Assembly: GCA_032717465.1 (NCBI GenBank)
Contig: CM064670.1
Coordinates: 15,706,931 to 15,770,930, forward strand
From: Coenobita brevimanus
Lineage: Eukaryota; Arthropoda; Malacostraca; Decapoda; Coenobitidae
Direction: 5' to 3'
DNA length: 64,000 bases
The stretch's first letter is position 1, and each line of letters starts with the position of its first letter. The notes under the pieces are model-generated. The model was given only the letters and a program-made list of their open reading frames with translations. It ran no database searches and had not been told where the DNA came from. This document shows positions 49,692 through 59,799 of the stretch, in pieces. The translations under genes were made by a program, and so were the position numbers.

Positions 49692-49739
49692 TTGTTAATT
49701 TCCCTGTTTTGCTCCTCCCTGTATTCTGATTGGGTCAAG

Positions 49740-49758
49740 AACCACTGCTGGCCACCAG
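49740..49758 (-). other. Primer-binding-site candidate of gypsy element
   Basis: Immediately inside the 5' LTR the minus strand reads TGGTGGCCAGCAGTGG, beginning with the TGG expected opposite a tRNA CCA end. The tRNA is not identified; tRNA-Trp is only a possibility. Confidence 0.45.
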
Positions 49759-51852
49759 TGTTATGTTAGGTGTTTTTAGATTGATTCCTCAAACTAAGAA
49801 CACTAGCTGCTAAGGCGGGGTTCTCATTCGAGACTGGAACTAGAATAGATTACGAGAGGAACAGGACACAAAAGCTCTGGTCAAACAACCTTACATGTGT
49901 ATAACCTTAAATTCATAAACCACCAGATACAATGTAGATACAATAAGGGCAAAATACACTGTCTGGGTACAGTGTCAGTCTTGGGACAGGAGGGTTTCTA
50001 CAGGGCTGCTGAAGTCCTGGGCTTCTACAGGTGTCGGCCAGTGTATCATTAAATCGTGAGGACCGTGAAAACCTGAGGACGAGGGCACCAGGCACACCCC
50101 AAAAATTCTCTTCTTGGCTAATTTTCACCACTCATAAGTGTATTCATCACCATAAAACCTACATCATCATCTTTGTCGATGTTTTTACCAGCTGATAAGC
50201 ATGAAAAAAAAGGGGAAAAATCAAATACTTGCACCTTAAGGTGAGGAAAATATATACTCAAGGACAGTCAAATGAATTCCCAACATCACACCTCGAAAGT
50301 TTTCTCGGATACCCTAACATCAACAAAGACGATGATATAGGTTTTATGGCGATGAATACACTTATGAGTGGTGAAAATTAGCCAAGAAGAGAATTTTTGG
50401 GGTGTGCCTGGTGCCCTCGTCCTCAGGTTTTCACGGTCCTCATGATATAATGATACACCGGGCGTGAGAGGGGTCCCGTCAGGTGTGCCTTCCCTTAGAG
50501 GGCATGGGACTGCTCTCAGGGTCTGCGTCATCTTGAGTGGGCTGCTGGGCGGCATGGAGAGGGGCCCTCCTCTAGTGGGGCCTTGGTGGGACTTGCAGTC
50601 CCTAGGGCTGGGACCAAATAGGGAAAGTAGGCGTGCCTGTCTATGCCTACCCTAGAGAGAGGGTCGTCATCCTTTGGGGCTGGGGAGGTCACTCCCCAGG
50701 GTTCGAGGGGTGCCTCGGGGAGTTCGAGGATTGCTGTGTCCCTTGGGTTGGGTCACTGTCAGGTAAGGGCTGTGGTGTCCATTCCTCTGGGAATCCGACA
50801 GTGGGTGGTCTCACCTGGGTGCCAGCTGGACTGCTCTCACTACCAGGGTTACGACGGGGCCTTGCCAGACCTCCTCCAGACAGGATAGTTCCTCCTGGGG
50901 GCTGCCTCTGTGGGGAGAACAGGAGGGGCATCCCACTCGGCTACAGGAAGGGTGGTCTGAGCGAGGGATGTCCTTCAAAGAAGGAGTCAAGGGGTGACAG
51001 ATGGGTGGTAGGTGATCTCTCCCTGACGCGGTTAGTGGCCGTCGTTGAGTTCCCAAGGGCAACAGGGATAGGCCGGCTAGTGGCCGTCCCTCTCCTGTCA
51101 GTGCGGCTAATGGCCATCACAGGGGCCTGACTTCATGGCAGGACTGAGGGCGAGGTGCGGCTAATGGCCATCACCTGTTCACATGTGCAACTAGTGGCCG
51201 TCACTGAGGTCTTTTTAAGGGAGGTGCAGCTAGTGGCCGTCGCCCGTCCTCCAGCACGGCTAGTGGCTGTCACTGGGGCCCTATTCTCTGGATGGACTGT
51301 GAACTGAGTGCGGCTAATGGCCATCACCTGTTCACTGGTGCAGCTAATGGCCATCACTGAGGTCCTGGAAGGAGAGGGCTTGGCAGGTACAGTGTGGCTA
51401 ATGGCCATCACCTGCCTGCTGGTGTGTCTAATTGCTGTCACCAAGGTTTTGCTCCCTGTGGCAGCTGCAGGAAGGAAGCAGTTAGGGGCCATCTCTCCAC
51501 TTGTGTGGCTAGTGGCCATCACTTGTCCCTGTAGAAGGGGGGGGTGATGCAGCTAGTGAGTGGCTAGTGGCCGTCTCTCTCCTAATGTGGCTAGTGGCCA
51601 TCACTTGGGCGCTGTCTGGGACTGAGTATTCAGCCCCACCCTGAACCTGGCAAGGGCTGGTCTGGCTGGAGAGTGGTGCCCTAGCACTGAGTACTTCTGG
51701 TTGGGTCCATTGCAGGAAATAAGGGCACAAGGTAGTAGGGGACATAGGCATACTGCCTGGGTAGCACGCGTGCCCTCAAAGTCCCTCCGTGGTCTCCCCC
51801 TGGGGTGGGGGTTGTGACGTCCAGGTGGTGTTTCATCACACGTGGTATTTCA
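49759..51852 (-). mobile_element. 5' LTR of gypsy-type element
   Basis: 2,094 bp, paired with 41457-43478. It shares the G-rich blocks and minisatellite, but the second palindrome arm is shortened: about 77 bp of different sequence near 50241-50318 replaces part of it. It also carries a short insertion near 49985-50040. GTACG follows at 51853-51857. Confidence 0.88.
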
Positions 51853-52480
51853 GTACGAAGAATAAATTTTTTCCCTATAATTACAGGTTAGCATATATTA
51901 ATAACAATGATCCGTCTATATTTCCGAACGATGCATATGGTAAGAGGGCCGATACTTTTTTTGGTTGACTTTCCTTTTGCCACTATAGTCTGTAATCATC
52001 TTTTAATCCTGCCCTTGGCTGAAAGGAAGTATTAGAAAGGATTTCACAGTGAAAGAAAACCTATCATCAGGCACTAGTGTTGTAGTCTGAAGCTTTGGTA
52101 TAGACCACATGAGGAACAGGTCTAGGTGACAGCTACTCTTGCAGTCTAGGAAAGCTTCAGACCACCAGCAATAGGTCTTCATTTGGTGGAACATCCTGGC
52201 GATTACTTTCAGGGTCAGGGGTAGAGGTTGCTGTTGATTAGGGCTTGATGGCCATCACCCACAAGTAGGGGCATTAGGCCAGACAAGATAAATATTATAA
52301 CTGTAAGGTTTGGCAAGAGGAACAAGGCAGGAGGCACGTCGGCTGATCTTCGGAGCCAAGCAAGCAGGAAGCATAAAATGAAAAGCTCGAAGATCGGCAA
52401 CATTGATGGTCTCACCCCTGATAATATAGCTTGAAGGGATCCCCTCACTCTGGTCATCCACCACTGAGAAGATTGTACAG
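51853..52480 (-). other. Unassigned, with open minus-strand segments
   Basis: The minus strand has open segments at 52003-52194 and 52215-52464 (for example IIRGETINVADLRAF) that could be fragments of one unknown reading frame. No family is recognised. Confidence 0.25.
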
Positions 52481-52484
52481 GGTC

Positions 52485-52727
52485 TCAGTACGATCCCCTA
52501 GACTGGTACAACTGGGCATGGGAGCCAAGGGAAAGGAGATGTTGGTAGGCAGATACCTCAAACTGGCAGTTACTGGCCAAGAGCGAAGGGTAAGATGGGC
52601 CGCCCTCCGCAGCTGGAGGAGGGAAGGAATCAATGACATCCTCCTTCACTGAGGAGTCGGTCAACTCATCCTTGGCCATAGAAGTGGAGTCGGAAGAAGA
52701 GTCCTTCTCCTCCTCAGTCACTGGCAA
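52485..52727 (-). other. Unidentified acidic ORF
   Basis: An 80-codon frame rich in Glu, Asp and Ser at its start (EEEKDSSSDSTSMAKDELTD). It lies downstream, on the same strand, of the cold-shock-domain reading. It may belong to the same decayed transcript copy or element. Function unknown. Confidence 0.25.
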
Positions 52728-53129
52728 CAGGTGGTGGTCGACAGAAAGGATCTATAGCCACGTTCGTGGTCTGGTCAAGAGCCGGGTCAGTAACCTAAGA
52801 CGGGCAACTGTGCCAGGTACAATGGCGCATTGAGTCGCAATCTCTTCCTTGATGTCTGACAGGAAGCAATAGGCTGTGGCAATCAGGTCTTATGTTTTTG
52901 ACAATGATAAGAAGAAAGGTGTACGTCACAGGCGATATATTTAGGAATGGCAAGGCAAGGCACCCCATTCCCCTCATAGATCCTGGGGAGAAGAATGCAC
53001 AATGCCACCTTGTTGCCCCCACAGAAAGTCCTTGCCGTCTCTATGCACATCTCGACAATGGTGCCAACCTCACCAAGGCTAGCAGGGACCTTGGCCTGGT
53101 GCTCCCTAGCTGAGCGGCGCCGTTGTGCA

Positions 53130-53355
53130 TGGGTGGAACCCTGAAAGGCTGTGCTTCCTGGCCTGGTAACATCCTGGCCTCAGGACCATTAAAGGTCCCA
53201 AAAAAAGAAAGCTCCACTGCCTCGCCATCCCCTAGAGATCGTTGGAGGTGCTGTGGATCTGGTGCAACTACAGCCTGGTGGTGCACATATGCATCAGCAC
53301 CAGCGTCCTGGCACTTGATGAACCAGTACCCTGCCCTGCAGTTGAACCAAACCAA
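53130..53355 (-). pseudogene. Cold-shock-domain (Y-box-like) pseudogene fragment
   Basis: The minus-strand reading VWFNCRAGYWFIKCQDAG, then DAYVHHQAVVAPDPQHLQRS and LGDGEAVEL with GPEAR after it, follows the cold-shock domain of Y-box RNA/DNA-binding proteins: WFN, RNP1-like GY-FI, RNP2-like YVHH, the SLGDGE-VE loop and the G-EA block. GYGFI reads GYWFI. An in-frame TGA sits just before the WFN block and no splice sites were found, so a processed pseudogene or domain captured by an element is most likely. Confidence 0.6.
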
Positions 53356-53806
53356 GGTTCACCGGATCAGGATCAAAGACATCAGCAAGCTGCATACAGC
53401 CCCCCTCAGTGGGTCGTAGGCACAAGCAGTTGAGCGGAGAGCGCTGGGAAACGTGTGAACACTGCAGCTATTGGGCTCGAACTCCTGTTAAGCTTAGAGA
53501 TAGTCTAACACTGGGAGTGAGTTTGAAAGTTGGAAGACATTTGGCAGCTCTGGAGGTAGAGGGTCAGTAGAACTATGGCTCACTAATGAACTTCTGACTG
53601 GTCTGGACTTTTTGTGCTGCTGATTTACCAATTCATCTTCGGAAACTGCCAAAAGATACTACATGTGCATGAAACTGTTAGTAATTTTGCATATTTGCAT
53701 TCGTGTAGTCACTAGGGTTGCATAAATGTCCTTGCTTTCCCTCAAGAAATCTACATGGGAGTGATTTACCTTTACAATCGGCAACTAATGTTCGCCAAAG
53801 GGTGCC

Positions 53807-53947
53807 GCCACACTTGCTCCAAACATGTGATCGACAAGAGGAAATGAGGCTTAGAGATCCGTCCATCATTCAGACTCAGATATTGCAGTGGTTCTAACTC
53901 GGTGCTTCATTTCATCTTGTCTATCACATGCTTCGGGCAAGTGTGGC
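53807..53947. mobile_element. Inverted-repeat element, family B, short copy
   Basis: Ends GCCACACTTGCTCCAAACAT / GTGATCGACAAGAGGAAATG and the inverted CATTTCATCTTGTCTATCAC-type right end give 43-bp imperfect terminal repeats around a 55-bp centre. Confidence 0.7.
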
Positions 53948-54179
53948 CTCAGCCTAATATTTTACCCCTTTTGTTCATCACTTTCATCGTCTGGTTAATA
54001 CTCCTGCAGAGAAAAGCTTGGTATGTGTTTCTCCTCGTAGATGGTTCTATTTGATATGATGAATTAGCGAGGAAAATGAGGGACATGCCGGCAATGGGAA
54101 AGAGTCGCAGTGGAAAAACAGGTGAACATTTGTCTCTGACTGCATCATGAATTATTGCTGGATTAACTTGTGGATGTGT

Positions 54180-54392
54180 TCAGTGCACCACATACCGTTG
54201 CCGTGTGGTTAAAGAAGCCAGGTGTTCCAGGGCGATCCTGGGTGTGGCGTGGATGCTGATGCCGGTACGTGTGCGGGTGTAGATGATGATGCATTCAGCC
54301 AAAAAGGTGAGAGTGGACAAAACATGACCCAGCAGCAACAAGTAAAAAGCCCCTTGCAGGTGCTCCACGCCTAGCACCTCAGGACCACCACC
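54180..54392 (-). CDS. Ionotropic receptor (IR-type), terminal exon
   Basis: The exon opens after a poly-T and CAG acceptor (complement of 54393-54395), in phase 0 with GGTGGTGGTCC, and encodes 70 residues to a stop at 54180. It carries GPEVLGVEHLQGAFYLLLLG and a hydrophobic TM4 (GHVLSTLTFLAECIIIY), then a basic cytoplasmic tail. Its phase fits the donor at 59415, making it the likely last exon of the minus-strand IR gene across a 5-kb intron full of repeats. The alternative is a separate gene copy. Confidence 0.8.
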   Translation of the reverse strand, partial: GGGPEVLGVEHLQGAFYLLLLGHVLSTLTFLAECIIIYTRTRTGISIHATPRIALEHLASLTTRQRYVVH

Positions 54393-54699
54393 CTGAAAAA
54401 AAAAAAAAAATAGATATAATAAAACAAAACTAAATAAATCAAAACAATAAAACATAATCAAACAAATTAAGGGAGTTTAGAATTAATGATCAACCCCTGT
54501 CATCAACCTCTTAAACGTACTCTTCAATCTATTTTTGTTTCCTTCAGATGACAGATTTTCAGCATATGAGAGATTTTCCGTACTGGAGGGTAGATAGGCT
54601 ACAGCCTTCAAGGACGCGTTCAGTACGAGTGAGCGTCTGGACTTAGCAAAAATGAAACTAAGAAGGATCTTACCGTACTGAAAGAGTCAAGGCAGATAA

Positions 54700-54955
54700 T
54701 TGTTCTTTGCTAAATCATAATCTTTCTAGCAGATAATCTTTATTTGCTAAATCATAATCTCCTGGAAAGTACGCCCCGCATCCGTTGATGCTATGTTCAG
54801 GTCCCCAGTTTCTCTGTTGAGAGGAAATAGAGCAGATAAACAAACTTCGTCCAAAATCTGAGCAGACCCATGGATTTAACTCAGGCTTTCCCAGTTGCCA
54901 GGTGGACGCGCTAACCCACGCACCACCGCCTGCCGCTCCCCACCAACCTGAACAG
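54700..54955 (-). repeat. tRNA-derived SINE
   Basis: On the minus strand: GGCGGTGGTGCGTGGGTTAG (A-box-like), GCGCGTCCACCTGGCAACTG, then TGAGTTAAATCC (B-box), then a body and an end made of two AGATTATGATTTAGCAAA repeats. The tRNA-like head and box spacing support a SINE. Confidence 0.6.
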
Positions 54956-55014
54956 ACACACAACCACATACTCGACTCGGGGTGACATTTTAGCCATCTT
55001 AGGGCCGTGATATT

Positions 55015-55235
55015 AACATCTTCAATCCGGTGACATATATTATTGAATTATTCTTGCTGTTCAGACGATTTTATTCATCTATAAGGAAACCTCCTGTGCT
55101 GAAAAAATATACTCGTGTGAAGGTTATGTATACCCTCTCCACTTCGAAAAGTCTCTCCAAAGCTTAATACAGTTGCCTGGAGATAGCATGGAAAAAAAAA
55201 GGAAAATACGTCCTTGAACTAAAGGAGTTAATGGG
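55015..55235. repeat. Palindromic repeat family A, complete copy
   Basis: The left arm has TTCTTGCTGTTCAGACGATT then TTATTCATCTATAAGG; the right arm has CCACTTCGAAAAGTCTCTCC, AAAGCTTAATACAGTTGCCT and TACGTCCTTGAACTAAAGGA then GTTAA. Confidence 0.7.
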
Positions 55236-55359
55236 CGTATTGTACAGAAGTCCTCGTAGCACCTCACCCTCAGCGACTTAGTTTGCATCTCACACATTAA
55301 CAGCCTCTCACACAGAATTTAGTTACATCGTCTTAATATTTACATTTACATTATTGAGT

Positions 55360-55646
55360 GATAGGGAGCGTTATGAGGAACACACTGAGGTGGTTTGGCC
55401 ATGTGGAGAGGATGGAGGGTGAAAGACTGACGAAGAGAGTGTATGTGAGTGAGGTGGAGGGGGGAAGAGGGAGGGGGAGGCCGAGGATGAGATGGAGGGA
55501 TGGGGTGGAGAGGTATATGAGAGAGGGGGGTGTGAGTTGGGAGCAGGGCAGTGAAATGGCGGGAGACAGGGCGACTTGGAGGCGATTTGTTTGTGGCCAC
55601 CCCAAACGGGATTGAGGCGTCTGGCAATAGATAGATAGATAGATAG
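55360..55646 (+). mobile_element. 5'-truncated LINE, TAGA-tailed family
   Basis: Flanked by a perfect 10-bp target duplication ATTATTGAGT (55350-55359 and 55647-55656). It encodes RNTLRWFGHVERMEGERLTK, GGRGRGRPRMRWRDGVERYM and ATWRRFVCGHP, then GGCCACCCCAAACGGGATTG, GGCGTCTGGCAATAG and a TAGA tail. The open frame and sharp duplication suggest a fairly recent insertion. Confidence 0.9.
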
Positions 55647-56339
55647 ATTATTGAGTCGTAATATGAAGAATAAATCGCTAAGGAAGGAATGTTACAATAT
55701 CTGCAAAGCTCCCAAATTTTTACAACGATTTCAGAAGCATGTGATAATGGAAGGGACATACAGTACTTAAGCTTTATGTATCGTGGATGACTAGAGCTGG
55801 TCTGTTTTCATCTGAGGGAACTGGGCTGCTCTCACACGGCAAACACTAAGTCGTGGCTGCGTGAAATTCAGCGAGCTTTACTTATGAGGCAGGAATGAAT
55901 GTCCTTGGTTACGTCTCAGATCATCTCTCCAATCTAACTACACATGATCATGAACTAAGCAGGAAGGGGTTAGGAATCTTTATTAGATGAAATAACCCCA
56001 CCATGCACTCCGTAATATGGGATGCAGGCTGGCCACATCGACCAATTTCAGGTGTCCCATTAAAAATGCAAGAAATTTGGGGCTTAAGCATACCTTCGTG
56101 CTCTTAGTTTTTATATTAGGATTCATGTAGCTAGATCAAGACACATTTATTTCCAGTTAACGCCATTTAACTACTGATCATTACCAACCTTTATCAATAT
56201 TCTTTCATTTCTGAGTGTTGTGCTACTTGGTTTTCCAACACTAAATATAGCGACGGCTTGTGACTCCTTCTTTAGCAACCCTACATTCTAGGCCAAATTC
56301 TCGTGGGCTTTGAAGGTCTCTCAACACTCCTTCCTTAGA

Positions 56340-56590
56340 GATCTGTCTATAGCAAGGCGCCTTAATCCCGGGAAAGGGGATGCCACAAACAAATCACCAC
56401 CACATCACCCTACCCTTAGCTATCAGACTGTCCTCTCCCCACCTCGCACCCTCCTCACTCCTATACCTCATCACCCCATCCCGCCATCTCATCCACGGTC
56501 TGCCTCACCTTTTCTCCCCCTCCACTTTACTAACATGCACTATCCTGGTCAATCTCTTATTCTCCAGTCTATCCACGTAATTAGCTTATT
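56340..56590 (-). mobile_element. TAGA-tailed LINE 3' end, inverted copy
   Basis: On the minus strand the blocks AGTAAAGTGGAGGGGGAGAA, GCAGACCGTGGATGAGATGG and GTGATTTGTTTGTGGCATCC, ending in CTATAGACAGAT, match the family at 55360-55646. The plus-strand ORFs here are shadows. Confidence 0.7.
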
Positions 56591-56719
56591 TCAAGATACT
56601 TCCAAAACTGTTTTCCAGAACATACTTTTAGAGATATTTGCATTTGATGCCTTAGTCTTGTTTAGTATTCTGTTCATGCCCTTTTAACTCACTTATGGCC
56701 ACATTTTCTCTCGTTTTTC

Positions 56720-56880
56720 ATTCCAGCTAACGTCAGACGATTTTGTTCAGCTGAAAGTGAGTCAAGGGGCCAGTGAGTTTTCAGTGATTCCATTAATCTT
56801 CACATGGTCGTGTTCCCCTCTAGTATTTGGTCTGACACCAGACGGCTCGAATCAGCTAAACGTGAGTCACAGGTGCCTTT
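56720..56880. repeat. Palindromic repeat family A, two partial arms
   Basis: CAGCTAACGTCAGACGATTT then TGTTCAGCTGAAAGTGAGTC (56725-56762), and TGACACCAGACGGCTCGAAT with CAGCTAAACGTGAGTCA (56830-56868), follow the core consensus. A further pair lies at 60240-60285. Confidence 0.5.
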
Positions 56881-56989
56881 AGTGATTCATATTCTCTTTT
56901 ATGTAAAGTAATTTTAATACAGACATACATTTCATCATGGACATAATATGCCGATCAAACTTAAGCATTTTAGTCAAGTTATGATATAT

Positions 56990-57235
56990 ATACAGTATCC
57001 ACATCACATTGTGTACACCGCTTCCCGTCCGATCAGCGAAGTTAAGCAACGTTGGGTCTGGTTAGTACTTGGATGGGTGACTGCCTGGGAACACCAGATG
57101 CTGTTGGCATAACGTTCTCCCTACGTGTCAAGTGGGGCTGGTGGAGGATTAGTGCCCCTCCCCGTAAAACAATTAACTCTCAGCCCTTGGCCACCCCGTT
57201 TGGGATACATGGCATCTGGCAATGAATGAATGAAT
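56990..57235 (+). repeat. 5S-rRNA-derived SINE
   Basis: 56990-57112 aligns with almost the whole 5S rRNA: CCGTCCGATCAGCGAAGTTA, AGCAACGTTGGGTCTGGTTA, GTACTTGGATGGGTGACTGC and CTGGGAACACCAGATGCTGT. The internal Pol III promoter (box A GAAGTTAAGCAACGT, intermediate element, box C GGATGGGTGACTGCCTGGGA) looks intact. An unrelated body follows, then TTGGCCACCCCGTTTGGGAT and GGCATCTGGCAATGAATGAA, similar to the 3' end of the TAGA-tailed LINE. A genuine 5S gene is unlikely because of substitutions and the attached tail. Confidence 0.8.
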
Positions 57236-57285
57236 ATCTATTTATCTATCTATATCTATATCTATCTATCTATCTATATACACAG

Positions 57286-57331
<46 letters not shown>
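57236..57331 (+). repeat. (CTAT)n, (CA)n and (TA)n microsatellites
   Basis: Three simple repeats in a row directly after the 5S-derived SINE tail. Confidence 0.95.
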
Positions 57332-57337
<6 letters not shown>

Positions 57338-57344
57338 TTTTATA

Positions 57345-57850
57345 TATGTCGTCGGTACTCACGAACAGTCACGGTGCTAGAGGAGTTAAGCCAATATAAG
57401 TAGATAAAAGCTGAATAATGTACGTAGATATATGCAGAGTAGTTACAAGCCAAAGTTCGTAGGAATAAAAGGGTACACTGTAAACGGGTTAATCCGAGTA
57501 AATAACATGATGTGTTGTGGGGAGATGGTGTCGAGCCTAGGCGTAAAGTGAGAACATAATAACTGGCGACAAGCGAACAAGGATTGCTGTGTATCTGGAC
57601 GGATGGTATGGGTCCCCTACAACCAACACAGGGCAGGGCAGTCATGACTGAGGCTTGGAGATGACAGCACTTTACAACTTTCCTCGAGTCGCACGGAGTA
57701 GTTTAGACCCACAACACGTAAGCTATGTTGTAGTAAAGACCGATAGTGACGATAACCCATAGAGTTTTTTGACTCGATATAATTTACTGAACATCTCAAG
57801 GGAGAAATGATGACGTTTTTTGGCTGCTACAAGATTGTGAATAACCTAAT
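57345..57850. other. Unassigned, possible LTR-end remnant
   Basis: ACTGGCGACAAGCGAAC at about 57560 resembles an LTR end plus primer-binding site, and two minus-strand chance frames cover the region. No matching second LTR or coding domain is present, so this stays a weak candidate. Confidence 0.25.
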
Positions 57851-57897
57851 GAATACTAGACATAAGCATATTTAGTTAACTAAATGTGAATTAAAGG

Positions 57898-57898
<1 letters not shown>

Positions 57899-57965
<67 letters not shown>
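57899..57965 (+). repeat. (TA)n microsatellite
   Basis: About 33 TA units, followed by CTAT units. Confidence 0.97.
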
Positions 57966-57967
<2 letters not shown>

Positions 57968-58004
57968 TATCTATCTGTTTATATATCTATCCCAGTAACA
58001 TCAT

Positions 58005-58345
58005 CCAATCCTTTTGAGCCTCATTAGGAACATAGGACCCCGGGGCTGGGTTCAGCTATCTCGGTACTTATGGAAAGTGACCAGCCCTATTTCCCCTGAA
58101 TGGCATTATGTGAGCAATAATCTTCAACTGTCCTTCGTCTGTAAACTCTACAAGCTCTTTCGAGATGAAGTGCCTTAACTCACCAGATAACCAAGCGTCA
58201 TTAAGTTATTTGGTTACCACCCAAAGTAGCAGATAGTTTACCGAGTCATAGGTAACTAGCTGAGTTATCATTCTGTGTCAACTTTCCTGAAGGCAGCACC
58301 ACACCGAGTGAATGGATGGTGGCCACCCCCATCTACCACTAAAAT
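58005..58345 (-). repeat. tRNA-like SINE with GGAT tail, copy 3 (inverted)
   Basis: The plus strand shows the complement of the family: CATCATCCAATCCTTTTGAG, AATGGCATTATGTGAGCAAT, CACCAGATAACCAAGCG and, at the head, GAGTGAATGGATGGTGGCC. This copy is inverted relative to 4950 and 8140. Confidence 0.6.
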
Positions 58346-58472
58346 GAATATGGAGAGTGCATGGTTTGATCTGCGGAGTTTGTAATCCAACACTGCTCTG
58401 AGCCACCCAAAAGCCAAAATGTTTCATGTAGACCATATGGGCCACATCCACATTGGAACTTTTCCAGACTGC

Positions 58473-58960
58473 TATTTTTTTTTTGTGTGTCCGACTCTGG
58501 GCATAGGCTTCTCAGCCTGCTTTCAAGGCCCAGTAGCCCTCCTACGTACCGCACACCTCTACATGTCACCACTTCGGCGCTAACACCCACCGTTCATACT
58601 GAATACATGCTAGGGCTGTCTCATACAGGACTGGTGTGTTGGTATTAGCGGGAGTATTTTTACGACATATCGGCGGGTCTTCTGGTAGATCAGTAAAGTC
58701 TGATTTTTATGAAATTCAAATCCTTAAATTGTTCCCTGCCCCAGCGGGATTTGAACCGGGGTCCGCTATCCATCCCTGTGTCTATACCTTCCCAGATGTG
58801 ACAGGCATATTATTACTCTTACTAGACAAAAGCACACACAAAGGTGGCTTCATCTGTCCCACCTCGTCAATGTTACACAATCTCATGTCCAGGTGGGTGA
58901 TCGCTCATAAGCCAAATTCTTGTCGGTTAAGGAGGCTCCCCCGCACTCGTCCCTACTAGT
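58473..58960 (-). repeat. Poly(A)-ended retroposon with Pol III box
   Basis: On the minus strand it includes a B-box-like CCCGGTTCAAATCCCGCT (complement of 58748-58765), a body shared with 39648-39892, and a terminal CACACAAAAAAAAA run (complement of 58474-58485). It is probably a tRNA-related SINE. The 107-codon plus-strand frame over it is incidental. Confidence 0.65.
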
Positions 58961-58984
58961 TTATTTCTGCATATTGCATGTTAA

Positions 58985-59150
58985 CTCTCTGAGCCTTCAT
59001 TGGCTCATTCTTAGCTGAATATAATCGTCTGGTGCTAGCTGGAATATTATGCTAGAGATATCATGATCATAAGTAGACTAATGCAGTCATCTCTGGGCTT
59101 GCACGGGCTTGTCATGCACGGGTTTGTCATTCACGGGTTTGTCATGAACG
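58985..59150 (+). repeat. Family A arm and short tandem repeat
   Basis: TTCTTAGCTGAATATAATCG and TCTGGTGCTAGCTGG (59009-59043) form a family A arm. At 59095-59152 a unit like CACGGGTTTGTCATG occurs four times with small changes. Confidence 0.6.
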
Positions 59151-59414
59151 GATCTGTTATACGCATTGACAAAAACCGTGACGTCAGACCATTATGCATG
59201 AATTATTACTTATGTGGGTTAGGAATGGGGTCCGAAATCCCATCGACGCTTCAAATCTGGCGCCCAGTGATATGTGACCTGTAAGTCTCAGCACCCGCCG
59301 ACCTCTGTGGTGGTAGGTATTTGGTGTTAATGATAGTTGTGGTTGACGTGTTATAGTGTGTGTAGTTGTGGTGTTTAGATTACCTGTGGTGATGGTGGCA
59401 GGTGTACAGGTTAC

Positions 59415-59580
59415 CTGTGGTGGTGGTGGTGGTGGCGGCATGTTGTGATGAGGCTGAAGTTTTTTGCTTAGTTCCTTGACGTGTGCGTTGGTTGCCTGCT
59501 TCTGCCAGTACCCCACCAGTCCAGCCTCAATCAGTCTCCTCTTCCAGCGTGTCATGACGGCCAGAAACGATGAACCCTTC
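59415..59580 (-). CDS. Ionotropic receptor (IR-type), internal exon
   Basis: Acceptor TTTTCAG (complement of 59581-59586) and donor CAG|GTAACC (complement at 59413-59414). 166 bp, entering in phase 2 and leaving in phase 0. It encodes SSFLAVMTRWKRRLIEAGLV, GYWQKQ and a tail ending in a poly-proline run. The R-x-R-L-x-EAG-x-x-x-YW signature is the conserved end of the second ligand-binding lobe in IRs, just before the TM4 exon. A second donor-like CAG|GTAATC lies 31 bp further on, but using it would shift frame. Confidence 0.85.
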
Positions 59581-59799
59581 CTGAAAATTCGCAGATATTC
59601 AAATTTTCAATTTAATACTTTTAGATAAATGTAAATTAACCACATCAGATGTAAAAATGCTAACCAATATATGCAAATGGTTAGCCATGTAAGGTGAAGT
59701 TGTGTCTCATTTCACTACGGATGCTGTAGGCAGTTCCCTCACTTCGTGTTTTCTTTACTATATTCAGTTTATACTAACTAGCCTTAAAATTGCCGTTCC

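Noticed and set aside
56990..57112. Functional 5S rRNA gene
   Set aside because: Substitutions in the 5' part and an attached unrelated body with a LINE-like tail point to a SINE.
57345..57850. LTR plus primer-binding site at about 57560
   Set aside because: Only one candidate motif; no second LTR, no target duplication, no coding domain.
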